A stretch of DNA of 35,270 bases from Ectocarpus siliculosus (taxonomy: Eukaryota > Sar > Phaeophyceae > Ectocarpales > Ectocarpaceae). The stretch is taken from contig FN649737.1 in assembly GCA_000310025.1 (NCBI GenBank), forward strand, positions 2,294,186 to 2,329,455, written 5' to 3'. Shown here piece by piece: positions 12,201 to 20,110 of this stretch. The notes beneath the pieces are model-generated. The model was not told the DNA's origin and made no database searches. It saw only the letters and a program-made list of their open reading frames with translations. Positions within the stretch are counted from its first letter, which is position 1. Every line of letters starts with the position of its first letter. A program made the translations under genes and the position numbers.

Positions 12201-15200
12201 ATGATGGGTAGTGGTGCGGGGGGGGGGGGGGGTGCGTCTGATGCCCGACTACCGACTTTTTTAGAAAATGTACATACAAATACAGAACATTTGTACCTGG
12301 CTTTTTTTGTGCAACTGGTTTTGCCTGCATGTCCAGGTGATGGCCGCCGTTCCGCTCCTGAAGTTCGAGATGCTGCCTGCCCCCAAGAGGCCTCAGATGG
12401 ACGCCACGGAAGCGCTGACGTGGGATCGATCTCGCGACAGCACTCAGGCCTCTGTGAGCTCTTATTTTTTTCGTAGTAAATCGTCAGTAGAACGCGGGCA
12501 TGTCAGCGGCCGGTGGGCTTGGGTGGTGCCGTCGCTGCTGCTGTTGCCGCTGATGTTACGTCTAGATAAACCATTGACAAACCATGGATCTTTGCCGTGC
12601 TGGCCCAAGCCCTAACCTCAGCCGTGGCTAACGTTGCGAGCGAACACTAGCCTCGCACCTCCGGACGTCAGGAGTCTTGTTGTCCCTCTTGCTCGTATGT
12701 ATGCATACGCAAGGTTGACGCAGTATGTTGACGCGAGACAGTTGTTTGCCCTCACGGCAATAGAACACCTTGACCTCCGGTATGGTCTCCATGCCTGACG
12801 ACCCCAAGCCACGTCCAGCGTGGTGCTAGACGAAATTGTCGCAGGCGACGAGAAACGAACGCCTGCTACATTCCGGCCTTGGAAAAATATATTTTCGCGT
12901 TGTGTCCCCAAAACCCTACCGAGCTCAACCTGCGTCGCTCCTCCCTGCTTGCCTACCTTGCCCACACCTCTCTCTCCTCCGAAAAGCTACGGCGACTGGA
13001 GAGCATCCGCTCCGGCCCGCGCTCACGCTCCCCCTCTCCCTGCCGCTCACCCTCAAGATCACGCTCACCTTCGCGGTCACCGGGCGGCGGCGGCGACGGC
13101 GGCGGCGGCCGCAAGACGGGACAGGTACCTGCCCCGTTCCTTCTCCCGGCGGGGGCGTCCAATTCCGAGGTGGCTTTTCTCGGCACCGGGTCTGCGCTGC
13201 CGTCCAAGTACCGGAACGTGACCGGGATGCTGGTCCGGCTTATGCCGACGGACCCTGCGTCTCCGGCGGGGGTGGTAGGGGTGTCGGACTCTGCCGAGGC
13301 ACGGGAAGGTCTGTGTGGCGGTCATGGTAGTGGTGGTGGTGGTGGCGGCGGCGGTGGAGCAGGGGCAGAGGGGGACAACGCGGCTGCGTTCGGAGGGGGC
13401 GGCAGCATTCTCCTGGACGCCGGGGAAGGATCCATGGGCCAGCTGTGGAGAATGTACGGGGATAGCTCGAGCAGCAGCGGGGGGGGCGAGGGGGACGCCT
13501 GCCATGGCCGGGGGGGCGCCGGGGATAATAAGGCGGGTGTGCATCAGATGCTGCGGAACCTCTCCGCCGTGTGGATCTCGCATCCGCACGCGGACCATCA
13601 TCTGGGTCTCGTCCGAATCCTGTCCGAGCGGAACAAGTTGTTGAGCGGAGGGGGCGGCGGCGGGGCTGCGGGAAATGGGGGGGCGCCGGGAGGGGTGTCC
13701 GGCGGGGGGGCGCGGTTACCGAAGTTGTTGCTCATGGCACCGGCTCCGGTGGCGGCCTGGCTCAAGGTGTGACTGAGCGAATGAAACTATGTTCCTTTTT
13801 TTTTCTTTAGCGGACGCCACTTGTCTACTATGGTTTTGCGTCCTCTTCAGGAAGGTGACCTTGGTGTGTTAGCTGTTTTCCCCAAGCACTAGCACCCCTA
13901 GCTCCGAGTGCTCTAGCACTACGCTTTTTTTTTCTTGATCGGCCAAGGGCAAGGTAAAGATAAACAGTCTAGGTTTGTGTCACAATTTCCGGCTCCACTC
14001 CCATCTGTAGCTCCCGAGTTCACTTTTTTTGTTCTTGATCGGCCAACAGCAAACAATATATGTGTGTCACAAGTTCCTATCGATTTCAATCCGTAGCTCC
14101 CGAGTACTAAATACACTTTTTTGTTCTTGATCGGTCAACAGCAAACCTTCCCCGAATCCAACCCCTCCTCCGGCTACCTACCGTCCCGTTCGTCCCACCG
14201 AAGGAGTACGGCGACGTCGACCCGACCGTGCGCGGCGGCTACGACTTCCTCGACGCGAGCCTCATGCAGGCCGGGGACAACGCCCCCCGCCCGCCGCCCC
14301 ACATCGCCGCGGCCGCCGCCCGCGCGCTGGCGAGGGCCGGCGTCCTCCGGGCCACCAGCGTCCGCGTCCGCCACTGCGCGCACGCCTACGCCCTCGTCCT
14401 CACCGTGGCGTCGACCGCTGCAAAGGCGGCGGCTGCTGCGGCGAGAGCGGTGTTCTCCGCTGGCCCTTCTGTTGCGACCAACGCTGTGTTCGGCGGTCGT
14501 GGTGGGGGGGTCGCGGACAGCCGAGCAACAGCACAAGAGGGGGGTGACGGCAGCGGGGTTCCGGGGGAGGGGGCGGGTAAGGACTGGAAGCTGGTCTACA
14601 GCGGGGACTGTCGGCCGAGCGAGTCCCTGGTCAGGGAGGGGAAGGGGGCGGCGGTGCTGATCCACGAGGCTACGTTCGATGAGACCAAGCAGCAGGTCCG
14701 GTCGGTCTTTTTTCGCGATACCGTTTGTTGTTTACCGTAAGGTTGAGAGTCAGAGCACAGGGGTGCGATCGATATTCAAAGCGTAATTTCGTAATTTCTC
14801 CACAGCCAGAAGGGTGCGAGCGCCAACTGATACTTCTCAGGAAAACTGTGGATGAGATATTTCCAAAACCGCCCTCTTCGACAGAGGCAGTGGTAACCTC
14901 CTGGTTGTGGAGAAATTACGCTCTGGAAATCGATCGCACCCCTGTGCGCTGACTCGCAACCTTGCGGTATTTGGTTGAGTTTGTCGTTGGTGTTTTTGTC
15001 GGCGTGCCTTGTTGTTGGGTAGTAGTTCTGGCGGTGGTGGTGGTGGTGGTGATAGCGGCGATGACGGTATTTTCTGTCGAATGTAGGTGCCCGGTGGTGG
15101 GGTGACGTAGACGCGACCGAGCACGCTCAAGCACGCCATCATACTGGGACGATGCGCCCGGCATTCTCGGCGAAAAATGGTGGAACACCTTCGTTCAACA

Positions 15201-18121
15201 CCTTTGGCGCTAGCAGCCGCCATCCCCGCGCTCCTGAAAACTTGGAGACCCCAAGTCCTAGGCCCCAACCCGTTCCCTGTAGGTGGAGTCTCCAATTGGA
15301 GGCATCGCACCCTGAACACACAGACCGATGCCGCGCCACCACCGACCCCCCCCCCCCCCTCCCCCCAGTCTTTGGGAACCTTGGAAGGGAGGAAAGATTT
15401 GGCGTTGGTTTTGGGGACCCGTTTTCAATTGTTTAAACCCTAGGGCATGGAAAATATTCCCCCCCCCCCTTTTGGTGAAGCCCCTCGAGGGGGGGTCAGC
15501 TGCTTTTTCAGTTGTTTTTGAAGTTAAAGGGCCTGAAAAAAATTTAATTTTTTCCATTTTTGATACCCTCCCAAGGAAATAAAGGAAAAAAGCGAAAAAT
15601 TCTTTGCAAGGAGGAAAACATCTTTTTTCGAATCCCCCAAAATCTTACCGGGGTTTCGGCTTTGTTTATTTAAAGCCTTGTCCCTTGAAAAACCCGCGGG
15701 CGCCTCCCCCGTTTTTTTTGGATGGGAGGTTCTTTTNNNNNNNNNNNNNNNNNNNNNNNNNNNNNNNNNNNNNNNNNNNNNNNNNNNNNNNNNNNNNNNN
15801 NNNNNNNNNNNNNNNNNNNNNNNNNNNNNNNNNNNNAATGGGAGAGCATCCACGGCCCCCCCCCCCCCCTTCCCCCCAGTTTTTGGCAACGTTGGAAGGA
15901 AGGAAGGATTGGCCTTCGGTTGGGGGGAGGCGTTGTCATTGGTTTAACCATTGGGGCATGCAAAATATCCCCCCCCCCCCATTGGTCAAGCACCCTCGAG
16001 GCAGGTACACAGCGCTTCCAACTGTCTCTGGAAGTGAAGGCACCAGAAAAAAATTAAGTCATACGCATCTGTGATCCGTACGCAAGGAAGTAAGGACAAG
16101 ATGCCGAACATCCTTAGCAGGATGCAACGCACCTTCATGCGACTCGCCGAATACCTCACGGCGCTTCGCGCTTGGTGATGTGAGAGCCTGGTCCGGTGAG
16201 AACCCGGCGTGCTCCGTCCCGGCTTTGTAGGGATGCGAGGTCAATGGTCTAACGACTACGGCATGCACGACTATGAGTACCCCCCCCCAACCCCCCCCCC
16301 CCCTTAAACAGGAGGCGTTCGACAAGCGGCACTGCACGATGCAGGAGGCCATGGCCGTGGGGCAGCGCATGGGAGCAGAACGGGTCATCTTGACGCACTT
16401 CAGCCAGCGGTACCCGCACATGCCTTCCTCCCTTGCGGGGGGGCTGGGCACGAAAGTCTGCCTGGCGTTCGATAACATGCGGTGCGTTTGTGTGTGTGCG
16501 TGTGTGTGTGCGTTTGTGTGTGTGTGTGCTTCTTAGTAGTAGCATCGACCGCGCTAATCGGCTGACCAATGAAAAGACGTCAGTCTCAGTGCGGGTGAAA
16601 ACAATGAACACTTCTAAATGCCATTAACTGGGACCCCGTGAGGGGGGGGCACGGGGGAGGCTAACCTATTCTCCATATCGAAGACAGAAACGGTGGCAGT
16701 AGAAGAAAACTGCACATGTCTACGAAGGCTGCTTGCTACCTTGCACTCGATTTCGTTTTGGAGTGCTATCACCATCATCCTCCTTGCTTGCAACTCCATC
16801 GTTCTCATGGTCTTTTTCACAGCAACTTCTCGACATTTCCTCTCTAGCCCTGCGTCGTCCGTGTGTGCGCGTGTTTTTGTTGTTGGCATCGACCCCGCCA
16901 ACTGGCTGGCCAATGCGTCAGTCTCAGGGCGGCTATACACGAAAGCGCTTCTACAGATAAAGGCAATTTTTCTATGATCCCGCAAGGGGGAGTCATGAGG
17001 GAAGCTATTACAATAGGCTTTTTGTCCGGATTAAAGACAGAACCAGTAGCACATGGCACATTTCTATCGTGCGTGTTTTCGCGCGATTAGGGGGTTAGTT
17101 GACCGGACCGTCTTCGCGAGATCAGTAAGTGTTTATGAGAAGAATAGAACAGGGAGGGGGTACGCAGACCGTATCCCTAACCCCAACCCAACTCCCCCGA
17201 TTGATTGCATACTGTATCCAACATGCTTTCTTAATAGAAAAACCCTGCGAAGGCTAGTGGACCGGATCGCTGACCCTATCCAAAACCCAAATTCCCCGAT
17301 TGCGTGCTTTATCCAACATGCCTACTTTCAACGAAAGCCCCTTGTGAAGGCTGCTGGGTTGCGTTGACAGCAGAGCGGCAAGTGTGGGTCGCCTTGCGCT
17401 GTTTTTTTGGTCGTCCCCACGTCTTTCCAGAAGACCGCGCAGGCGACAGAGCCAGGGCTATGTGCGTTGCAGCCCTCATGTCCTTTTGGGCGGTGCCGTC
17501 TTATGCATTTGGCGCCTCTCGTCGTCCATTGTAGTTCTTTTGGAGGAACTCCCTTGTCCCTCTGTATTTCAAGGTTGTTGGGCACCCACCGAGCTGAAAC
17601 CCTCGCGTTCTTTTTTTTTTTTTTTGCTTGTTTTTGGGCCTTCTTGCGCAAAGAAAGTTATGTTTATAACGAACAAAGGTCAGGCAGGGGGCACACAGAC
17701 CCTAACCCTAAAACCCCAACTCGGCCATTTCTACACGTTTGCTTACGCAGAAACACGTGCGTAGGCTATTGCGTTTTTGTTCCTATTTGTCGTCGTCGTC
17801 GTCGTGCCCGTGTCGCAGGGTATTCAATTCGCCCACGACCCAGAAAAGTTCCTCCTGTAAAAAATACATGACTGAGGCTGTTTATGTTAGCACAAGTGTC
17901 AGCCCCGCCCTCAAATTTATCCCTGTCCACGTCCTCATCTCGACGCCCTTGGACCTACCTATTTTTGTGTTGGCAGTGTTCGCATCGCGGACCTGGGCTG
18001 GCTCCCTCGGAGTTTCGCCGATATCAACACCGCGGTTACCCCGGATGCCGAAGAACTTCATCCGCAGCAGCAGCAGCAGCAGAACCAGAAGCAGCAGCAG
18101 CGGCAGAAGCAGCAGCGGTAG
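4944..18121 (+). CDS. ELAC2: Long-form ribonuclease Z (tRNase Z, ELAC2/TRZ family), 12 exons
   Basis: This is the endonuclease that cuts the 3' trailer from pre-tRNA in nucleus and/or organelles. Exons: 4944-5023, 6122-6243, 7136-7398, 8508-8822, 9482-9556, 10054-10398, 11486-11713, 12337-12453, 12987-13766, 14142-14695, 16312-16481 and 17977-18121 (stop TAG 18119-18121). Every junction is GT/AG and phase-compatible. Exon 10 alone contains an apparent one-base deletion near 14183. With that base counted, the exon lengths sum to 3195 nt, about 1064 residues, longer than human ELAC2 (826) because of low-complexity inserts. The degenerate N-terminal beta-lactamase-like half, linker and catalytic C-terminal half all occur in family order. 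The start ATG at 4944 is the first in its frame in exon 1 and has G at -3 and +4. The starts of exons 4, 6 and 9 are the least certain; exon 9 could instead begin at 12924. Introns run from about 0.2 to 1.6 kb. Confidence 0.93.
6264..6420. mobile_element. Small inverted-repeat element in tRNase Z intron 2
   Basis: GTTTAGTGCCGGT at about 6272 and its complement ACCGGCACTAAAC at about 6405-6417 form short terminal inverted repeats around some 150 bp of non-coding sequence. It starts about 20 bp after the exon 2 donor. A diverged relative with GGTTTAGTGCCG and ACCGGCACTACATCGGGAAC lies at about 30520-30690 in gene 4. Confidence 0.55.
7136..7398 (+). other. ELAC2: tRNase Z exon 3, with polyserine tract
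   Basis: The exon follows a CCTCCCCAG acceptor and completes the Gly codon of GGVPG, giving GMVLTLADI, the expected continuation. It then carries an Arg/Glu/Gly-rich insert and a run of about ten Ser encoded by AGC repeats (near 7254-7284). [20 protein letters not shown] follows, the family's G-P-x-x-L/F segment. It ends at GAG/GTAGGG. The insert replaces a normally short loop and is absent from most homologues. Confidence 0.85.
7414..8017. mobile_element. MITE-like element A1 with amplified left terminal repeat
   Basis: The element lies in tRNase Z intron 3. Its outer ends are inverted copies: TACCGTAGACCACACAAGAT at 7414 and the complement ending TACGGTA at 8017. Inner terminal sequence (CCCCCTGGACCGATTTTCGA and its complement) and the interior 7821-7960 match copies A2 and A3 at 10864 and 31748; A1 lies in the opposite orientation. 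No transposase is encoded, so it is non-autonomous. The left terminal region is expanded into a tandem array (7421-7664). Confidence 0.75.
7421..7664. repeat. Minisatellite of six 36-47 bp units
   Basis: Six tandem units each begin near GACACAAGATA and run through ACACCCCCTGGACCGATTTTC, most followed by GCTCCATAGGT. Units start near 7421, 7468, 7507, 7551, 7586 and 7629. The second unit lacks part of the C-rich stretch and the fourth lacks the GCTCCATAGGT spacer. The unit is the terminal repeat of MITE A1, so the array arose by local amplification of a transposon end. Confidence 0.85.
8508..9556 (+). other. ELAC2: tRNase Z exons 4-5: linker region
   Basis: Exon 4 (8508-8822) encodes EMSIPQIPI, a charged low-complexity insert, then [20 protein letters not shown], the conserved segment where homologues have C-K-L-x-x-x-x-G-K-F/N-x-x-K-A. 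Exon 5 (9482-9556) encodes [20 protein letters not shown], equivalent to the plant G-P-K-Y-R-E-L-Q-x-G-x-x-V block. All boundaries are phase 0. The start of exon 4 at 8508 is chosen because it is the phase-0 AG before EMSIPQIPI. Intron 4 contains pure T and TTATTA runs and no exon. Confidence 0.8.
9922..10035. repeat. CAA/ACC trinucleotide-rich tract before exon 6
   Basis: About 110 bp of interrupted CAA, AAC and CCA repeats lie next to the upstream end of tRNase Z exon 6. An in-frame stop TGA is at 9919-9921. The phase-0 acceptor that fits the protein is at 10051-10053 (GACGAAG/GTCCTC), so the tract is probably intronic. If an acceptor at 9970-9971 were used, it would encode an Asn/Thr-rich insert but out of phase with exon 5. 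Confidence 0.7.
10054..12453 (+). other. ELAC2: tRNase Z exons 6-8: end of the N-terminal half
   Basis: Exon 6 (10054-10398) encodes [20 protein letters not shown], then [20 protein letters not shown] and [10 protein letters not shown], matching the family's V-V-x-C-P, V-H-x-[AS]-P and F-G-P-x-x-x-H-[LI] blocks. Exon 7 (11486-11713) encodes [17 protein letters not shown], matching the L-N-x-[LI]-x-P-x-[IL]-F-P block, with a Gly/Asp-rich tail. Exon 8 (12337-12453) encodes [20 protein letters not shown], matching the L-L-K-[YF]-x-L-x-P block. All boundaries are phase 0. These blocks together distinguish the long form from bacterial-type short tRNase Z. Confidence 0.87.
10864..11106. mobile_element. 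MITE-like element A2
   Basis: This is a copy of the A family in tRNase Z intron 6. The left side reads CACCCCCTGGACCGATTTCC and the right side TCGGTCCGGGGTGTGTGGTA. The interior contains GAGAGCCTTTCCCGAATACG, shared with A3. It lies in the same orientation as A3. The outermost bases are diverged and the right edge is blurred by a GTCAT triplication (11084-11098). No coding capacity. Confidence 0.7.
12987..13766 (+). other. ELAC2: tRNase Z exon 9: catalytic metal-binding exon with RS-rich and Gly-rich inserts
   Basis: This 260-codon exon holds the start of the catalytic metallo-beta-lactamase fold. It shows [20 protein letters not shown] (the P-x-K-x-R-N motif specific to tRNase Z), [19 protein letters not shown], and [18 protein letters not shown]. 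The zinc motif H-x-H-x-D-H is at 13581-13598 (roughly H714, H716, D718, H719 of the joined protein). Before the fold lies an Arg/Ser stretch ([20 protein letters not shown], near 13015-13075) and Gly runs. Gly/Ser inserts also interrupt loops after MLVRL and after the zinc motif. The donor is AAG/GTGTGA. The acceptor at 12986 has the better pyrimidine tract; 12923 is an in-phase alternative. Confidence 0.9.
13898..14150. repeat. Tandem repeat of about 95 bp carrying the exon 10 splice acceptor
   Basis: About two and a half diverged units are seen, each with TAGCTCC(C)GAGT, a T-rich run, then TTCTTGATCGG(C/T)CAA followed by (C/G)AGCAA or GGGCAAG. The segment TTGATCGG(C/T)CAACAGCAAAC occurs near 14034 and 14127, with a diverged version near 13936. 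The last one is the acceptor of tRNase Z exon 10 (CAACAG/CAAACC). The duplication therefore created an extra copy of a working 3' splice site in the intron. Confidence 0.75.
14142..14695 (+). other. ELAC2: tRNase Z exon 10, with apparent one-base deletion
   Basis: Exon 9 ends in phase 0, so this exon should start CAA-ACC-TTC, giving [14 protein letters not shown]. From about 14183 the protein matching the family continues in another frame: [24 protein letters not shown], then [14 protein letters not shown] (His codons at 14372 and 14381), [16 protein letters not shown] and [10 protein letters not shown]. These are the family's R-H-C-x-H-A, Y-S-G-D and H-E-A-T motifs. Adding one base between 14179 and 14184 would join the frames. 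No GT/AG intron can do it. It may be a sequencing error or a real lesion. The donor CAG/GTCCGG joins exon 11 in phase. Confidence 0.85.
14733..14969. mobile_element. MITE-like inverted-repeat element B in tRNase Z intron 10
   Basis: The left arm begins TACCGTAAGGTTGAGAGTCA at 14733 and the right arm ends GACTCGCAACCTTGCGGTA at 14969. Pairing extends inward about 65-75 bp through GTGCGATCGAT and GTAATTTCTCCACA with small indels. It starts 38 bp after the exon 10 donor. There is no coding capacity. Its terminal TACCGTA resembles the ends of the A family, so the two may have used related transposases. Confidence 0.75.
15335..16245. other. Assembly gap (100 N) flanked by a noisy duplicate of the same sequence
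   Basis: Exactly 100 N fill 15737-15836. The left flank (about 15340-15736) and right flank (about 15850-16245) align along their length, each with a C-run, then CCCCCCAGT(C/T)TTTGG, GGCATG(G/C)AAAATAT, CCCTCGAGG and GAAGT(T/G)AA(A/G)G. The left copy has inflated homopolymers and many substitutions, typical of the low-quality end of a read. This is most simply an unmerged overlap within intron 10, not a biological duplication. Peptides predicted here should be ignored. Confidence 0.8.
16312..16481 (+). other. ELAC2: tRNase Z exon 11
   Basis: The exon starts after CTTAAACAG in phase 0 and continues the HEAT segment with [20 protein letters not shown], then [15 protein letters not shown] and VCLAFDNM. 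The family's T-H-S-T-x-x-Q-A position is R-H-C-T-M-Q-E-A here, keeping the His and Thr. H-F-S-Q-R-Y carries the last metal-binding His. The donor ATGCG/GTGCGT is embedded in a GT-rich microsatellite (about 16482-16532) and leaves phase 2, which matches exon 12. Confidence 0.9.
16534..17090. repeat. Dispersed repeat family D, two units in tRNase Z intron 11
   Basis: Two diverged units (about 16534-16800 and 16857-17090) share GCATCGACC(G/C)CGC, a CCAATG...GTCAGTCTCAG segment, ACCCCGTGAGGGGG or its variant, then GAGGCTAA-like and AAGACAGAA(A/C)C segments. The first also has AAGGCTGCTTGCTACCTTGC and CACCATCATCCTCCTTGCTT. The same modules occur three times at about 33336-34100. There are no coding features; the family is unnamed here. 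Confidence 0.7.
17141..17770. repeat. Dispersed repeat family E, about three units
   Basis: Units share AGAACAGGGAGGGGGTACGC, CAGACC(G/C)TATCCCTAACCC, CCCGATTG, TATCCAACATGC and GAAAAACCCTGCGAAGGCT. They start near 17141, 17255 and 17675, the last much diverged. A tandemly duplicated relative is at about 29185-29330 in gene 4. The CCCTAACCC runs are part of this repeat and are not an interstitial telomere. Confidence 0.6.
17977..18121 (+). other. ELAC2: tRNase Z exon 12, C-terminal tail with polyglutamine
   Basis: The acceptor TTGGCAG/T completes the Arg codon left by exon 11. The peptide [19 protein letters not shown] fits the family's V-x-[FI]-x-D-[FL]-x-x-[ML]-P terminal strand and helix. 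It is followed by a Gln-rich tail encoded by CAG repeats and the stop TAG at 18119-18121. The Gln-rich tail takes the place of the charged C-terminal tail of metazoan homologues. CAG repeats continue past the stop to about 18128. Confidence 0.85.
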
Positions 18122-20110
18122 CAGCAGTAGCGCCCGCGCAAGGGGGCCTCCGGAGATGGAAAATGGACCGGAATACTATCAATTGTTTGCTGCGCTTGTT
18201 CGTGATGTCAGTGGTAGTGCAAACCGAACTAAAGCACCACTTGCTGAGGATTCGGTGTGTGTTGGAGGGACAAGATTCCTCGAAGAAGGGCCGGAGGGTG
18301 TGTGCTACGTGCTGGAGACCGAACTAGGAACAGCCCACAGCTAGGCATGCGCGAGGGAGAACATTTGCCGCGGAATCTCGACGCACACACTGGACGATCA
18401 GATCCCTACAGATCGAACTCAAGGCTATTTCGAAGGGTGCGTCCCTTGCGATCGGTAGATTGGACATGGGTGATCATTGTGCGGTATTTGCCCCCATGGT
18501 GATGTGAAGGACTTCGGTGATCGGGGTGTGTTTGTTCCATGGTGATCTGTACCACATAGGTGAGCTAGCTCATGATCTGTACTGTTGTGTGTGTGGAATC
18601 TAGTACTACACGTCGACGTCAACTCTTTTTTTTTTGCGTGACGCGCACGGAAAACACGCGCCTTCGCTGAGTATGGTCCCGAGGGTGGGGCGGGGGGGCA
18701 GAGACTTGCATCTTCACACGAACTTGTCCAATTCGTAGATCGCGCTGTCAACTGTTGGTCGACAGGGCGTAACGACTCCCTTACAACACGGGCTCTTATC
18801 TGTGCGAGAGAAATATTTGTTGTGTTTTTGTTGAAGAAAAGAAAACACCGTACGTCGTCCCCTTCCGCGGCAAAAGCGTTTTTTTTTCACCTTGCACTCG
18901 ACCGGTGTCTGGCCACGGGATCAGGTCAGAGACAGCGCGAAAAGGCGGGCTCGATAGATGAGATCCAGCACATGTTTCGAATCGGAACGGTTCGCATCTC
19001 GATGTAGCAATCAAGCTTCCATCTCTTGTGTCGGATCAATTCCCAGATTCACCCTGCTTGTTAGATGAACCCATTTTTGGGTTAAGGCGAAAGTACATCT
19101 AAGTACTTACCGAGCGCCGCCCCTCTGCTCTATTCCGTTTTGTCTCCTGCAAGAGAGTATCCATCCAAACCAAAGCTACATTGTCATAATGAGGCAGTCA
19201 CTGTTCGTGACAAAAAAGTTGGTTCTGCTGCTTAGTAGGCCTGCCACAGCAGACAGCTACAAATCCACCCAACCAGGACCACACACGGCACACGTACAAC
19301 TGTACACACCCGTTGTCGTTCCTTCGGAAGCAGCAACACTCATAGCCACAATTCACTGCGGTTCTCGCCGCACGCAAGCACCAACGCAGGGCCAGCCGCA
19401 ACAACACGCGAGACGCACCGATTAAACTGTGCGTCGAGGCCGGGGCGGCTTTCCACATCGCCAAGAGTCCGACAAAAGATTCCGCACCGATCTCGCATCA
19501 ATCACACTCTTCTTGCCACCCCCAACTCTGCATCGATAGTCGCCGCGGATCGTTTGGTCAGCGCCCCGTAGCCTGGTTTTTCTCAGTTATTTCCAACATC
19601 TACTACAGTACGTAGTCTTCATCTTCAACCGTTCGCTGCGAGGCGTATCACCAACTATGGGCGGGATCTTAGCACCTGCGCGGTCTGTCCGGCACCTTGC
19701 CCACCCGCTCGGTGCTAGGTATTACGTAGACAGACGAAGATCCACATAAGGAAGGCATTCGGAAGAACCCGCACGCCGAGGGCAACTCAAACAAAACAGG
19801 GTAAGCAGGCGTTACCCTTGTTTCTCCTCTTTGTGACGTTTCACCTCGCCCGTTCGTTTCAGTTGTTGCGGTCGCCGGTAGTGGTGCGAGGTTTCACCTG
19901 GCCCACCACCCAGTAGTCTTGGGAAAATTCCGAGGCTTCCATGGAAGAGGAGAGCGAACGACACAAGCAAACCTAGCACAAAATTATCCAGTTATTGGTT
20001 TTCTAGCCTTCCGCGATGACGACGTTTCGCAAGCGTCACAATCTGGAACCTCACGACACAAAACAAACATTTGTAGATTCTGGATACAACCTTCCGCGAT
20101 GACGACGACA
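18122..20110. other. Intergenic region between convergent genes
   Basis: This holds the 3' flanks of tRNase Z (plus strand) and the unknown minus-strand gene. A loose series of GGTGATC motifs occurs around 18465-18580. I see no exon with supported splice sites. The long plus-strand frame that starts at 19919 belongs mostly to the opposite strand of the last exon of the minus gene. Confidence 0.55.

Noticed and set aside
15604-16074. Peptides spanning the N-gap
   Set aside because: They translate unknown bases and noisy duplicated sequence within an intron.
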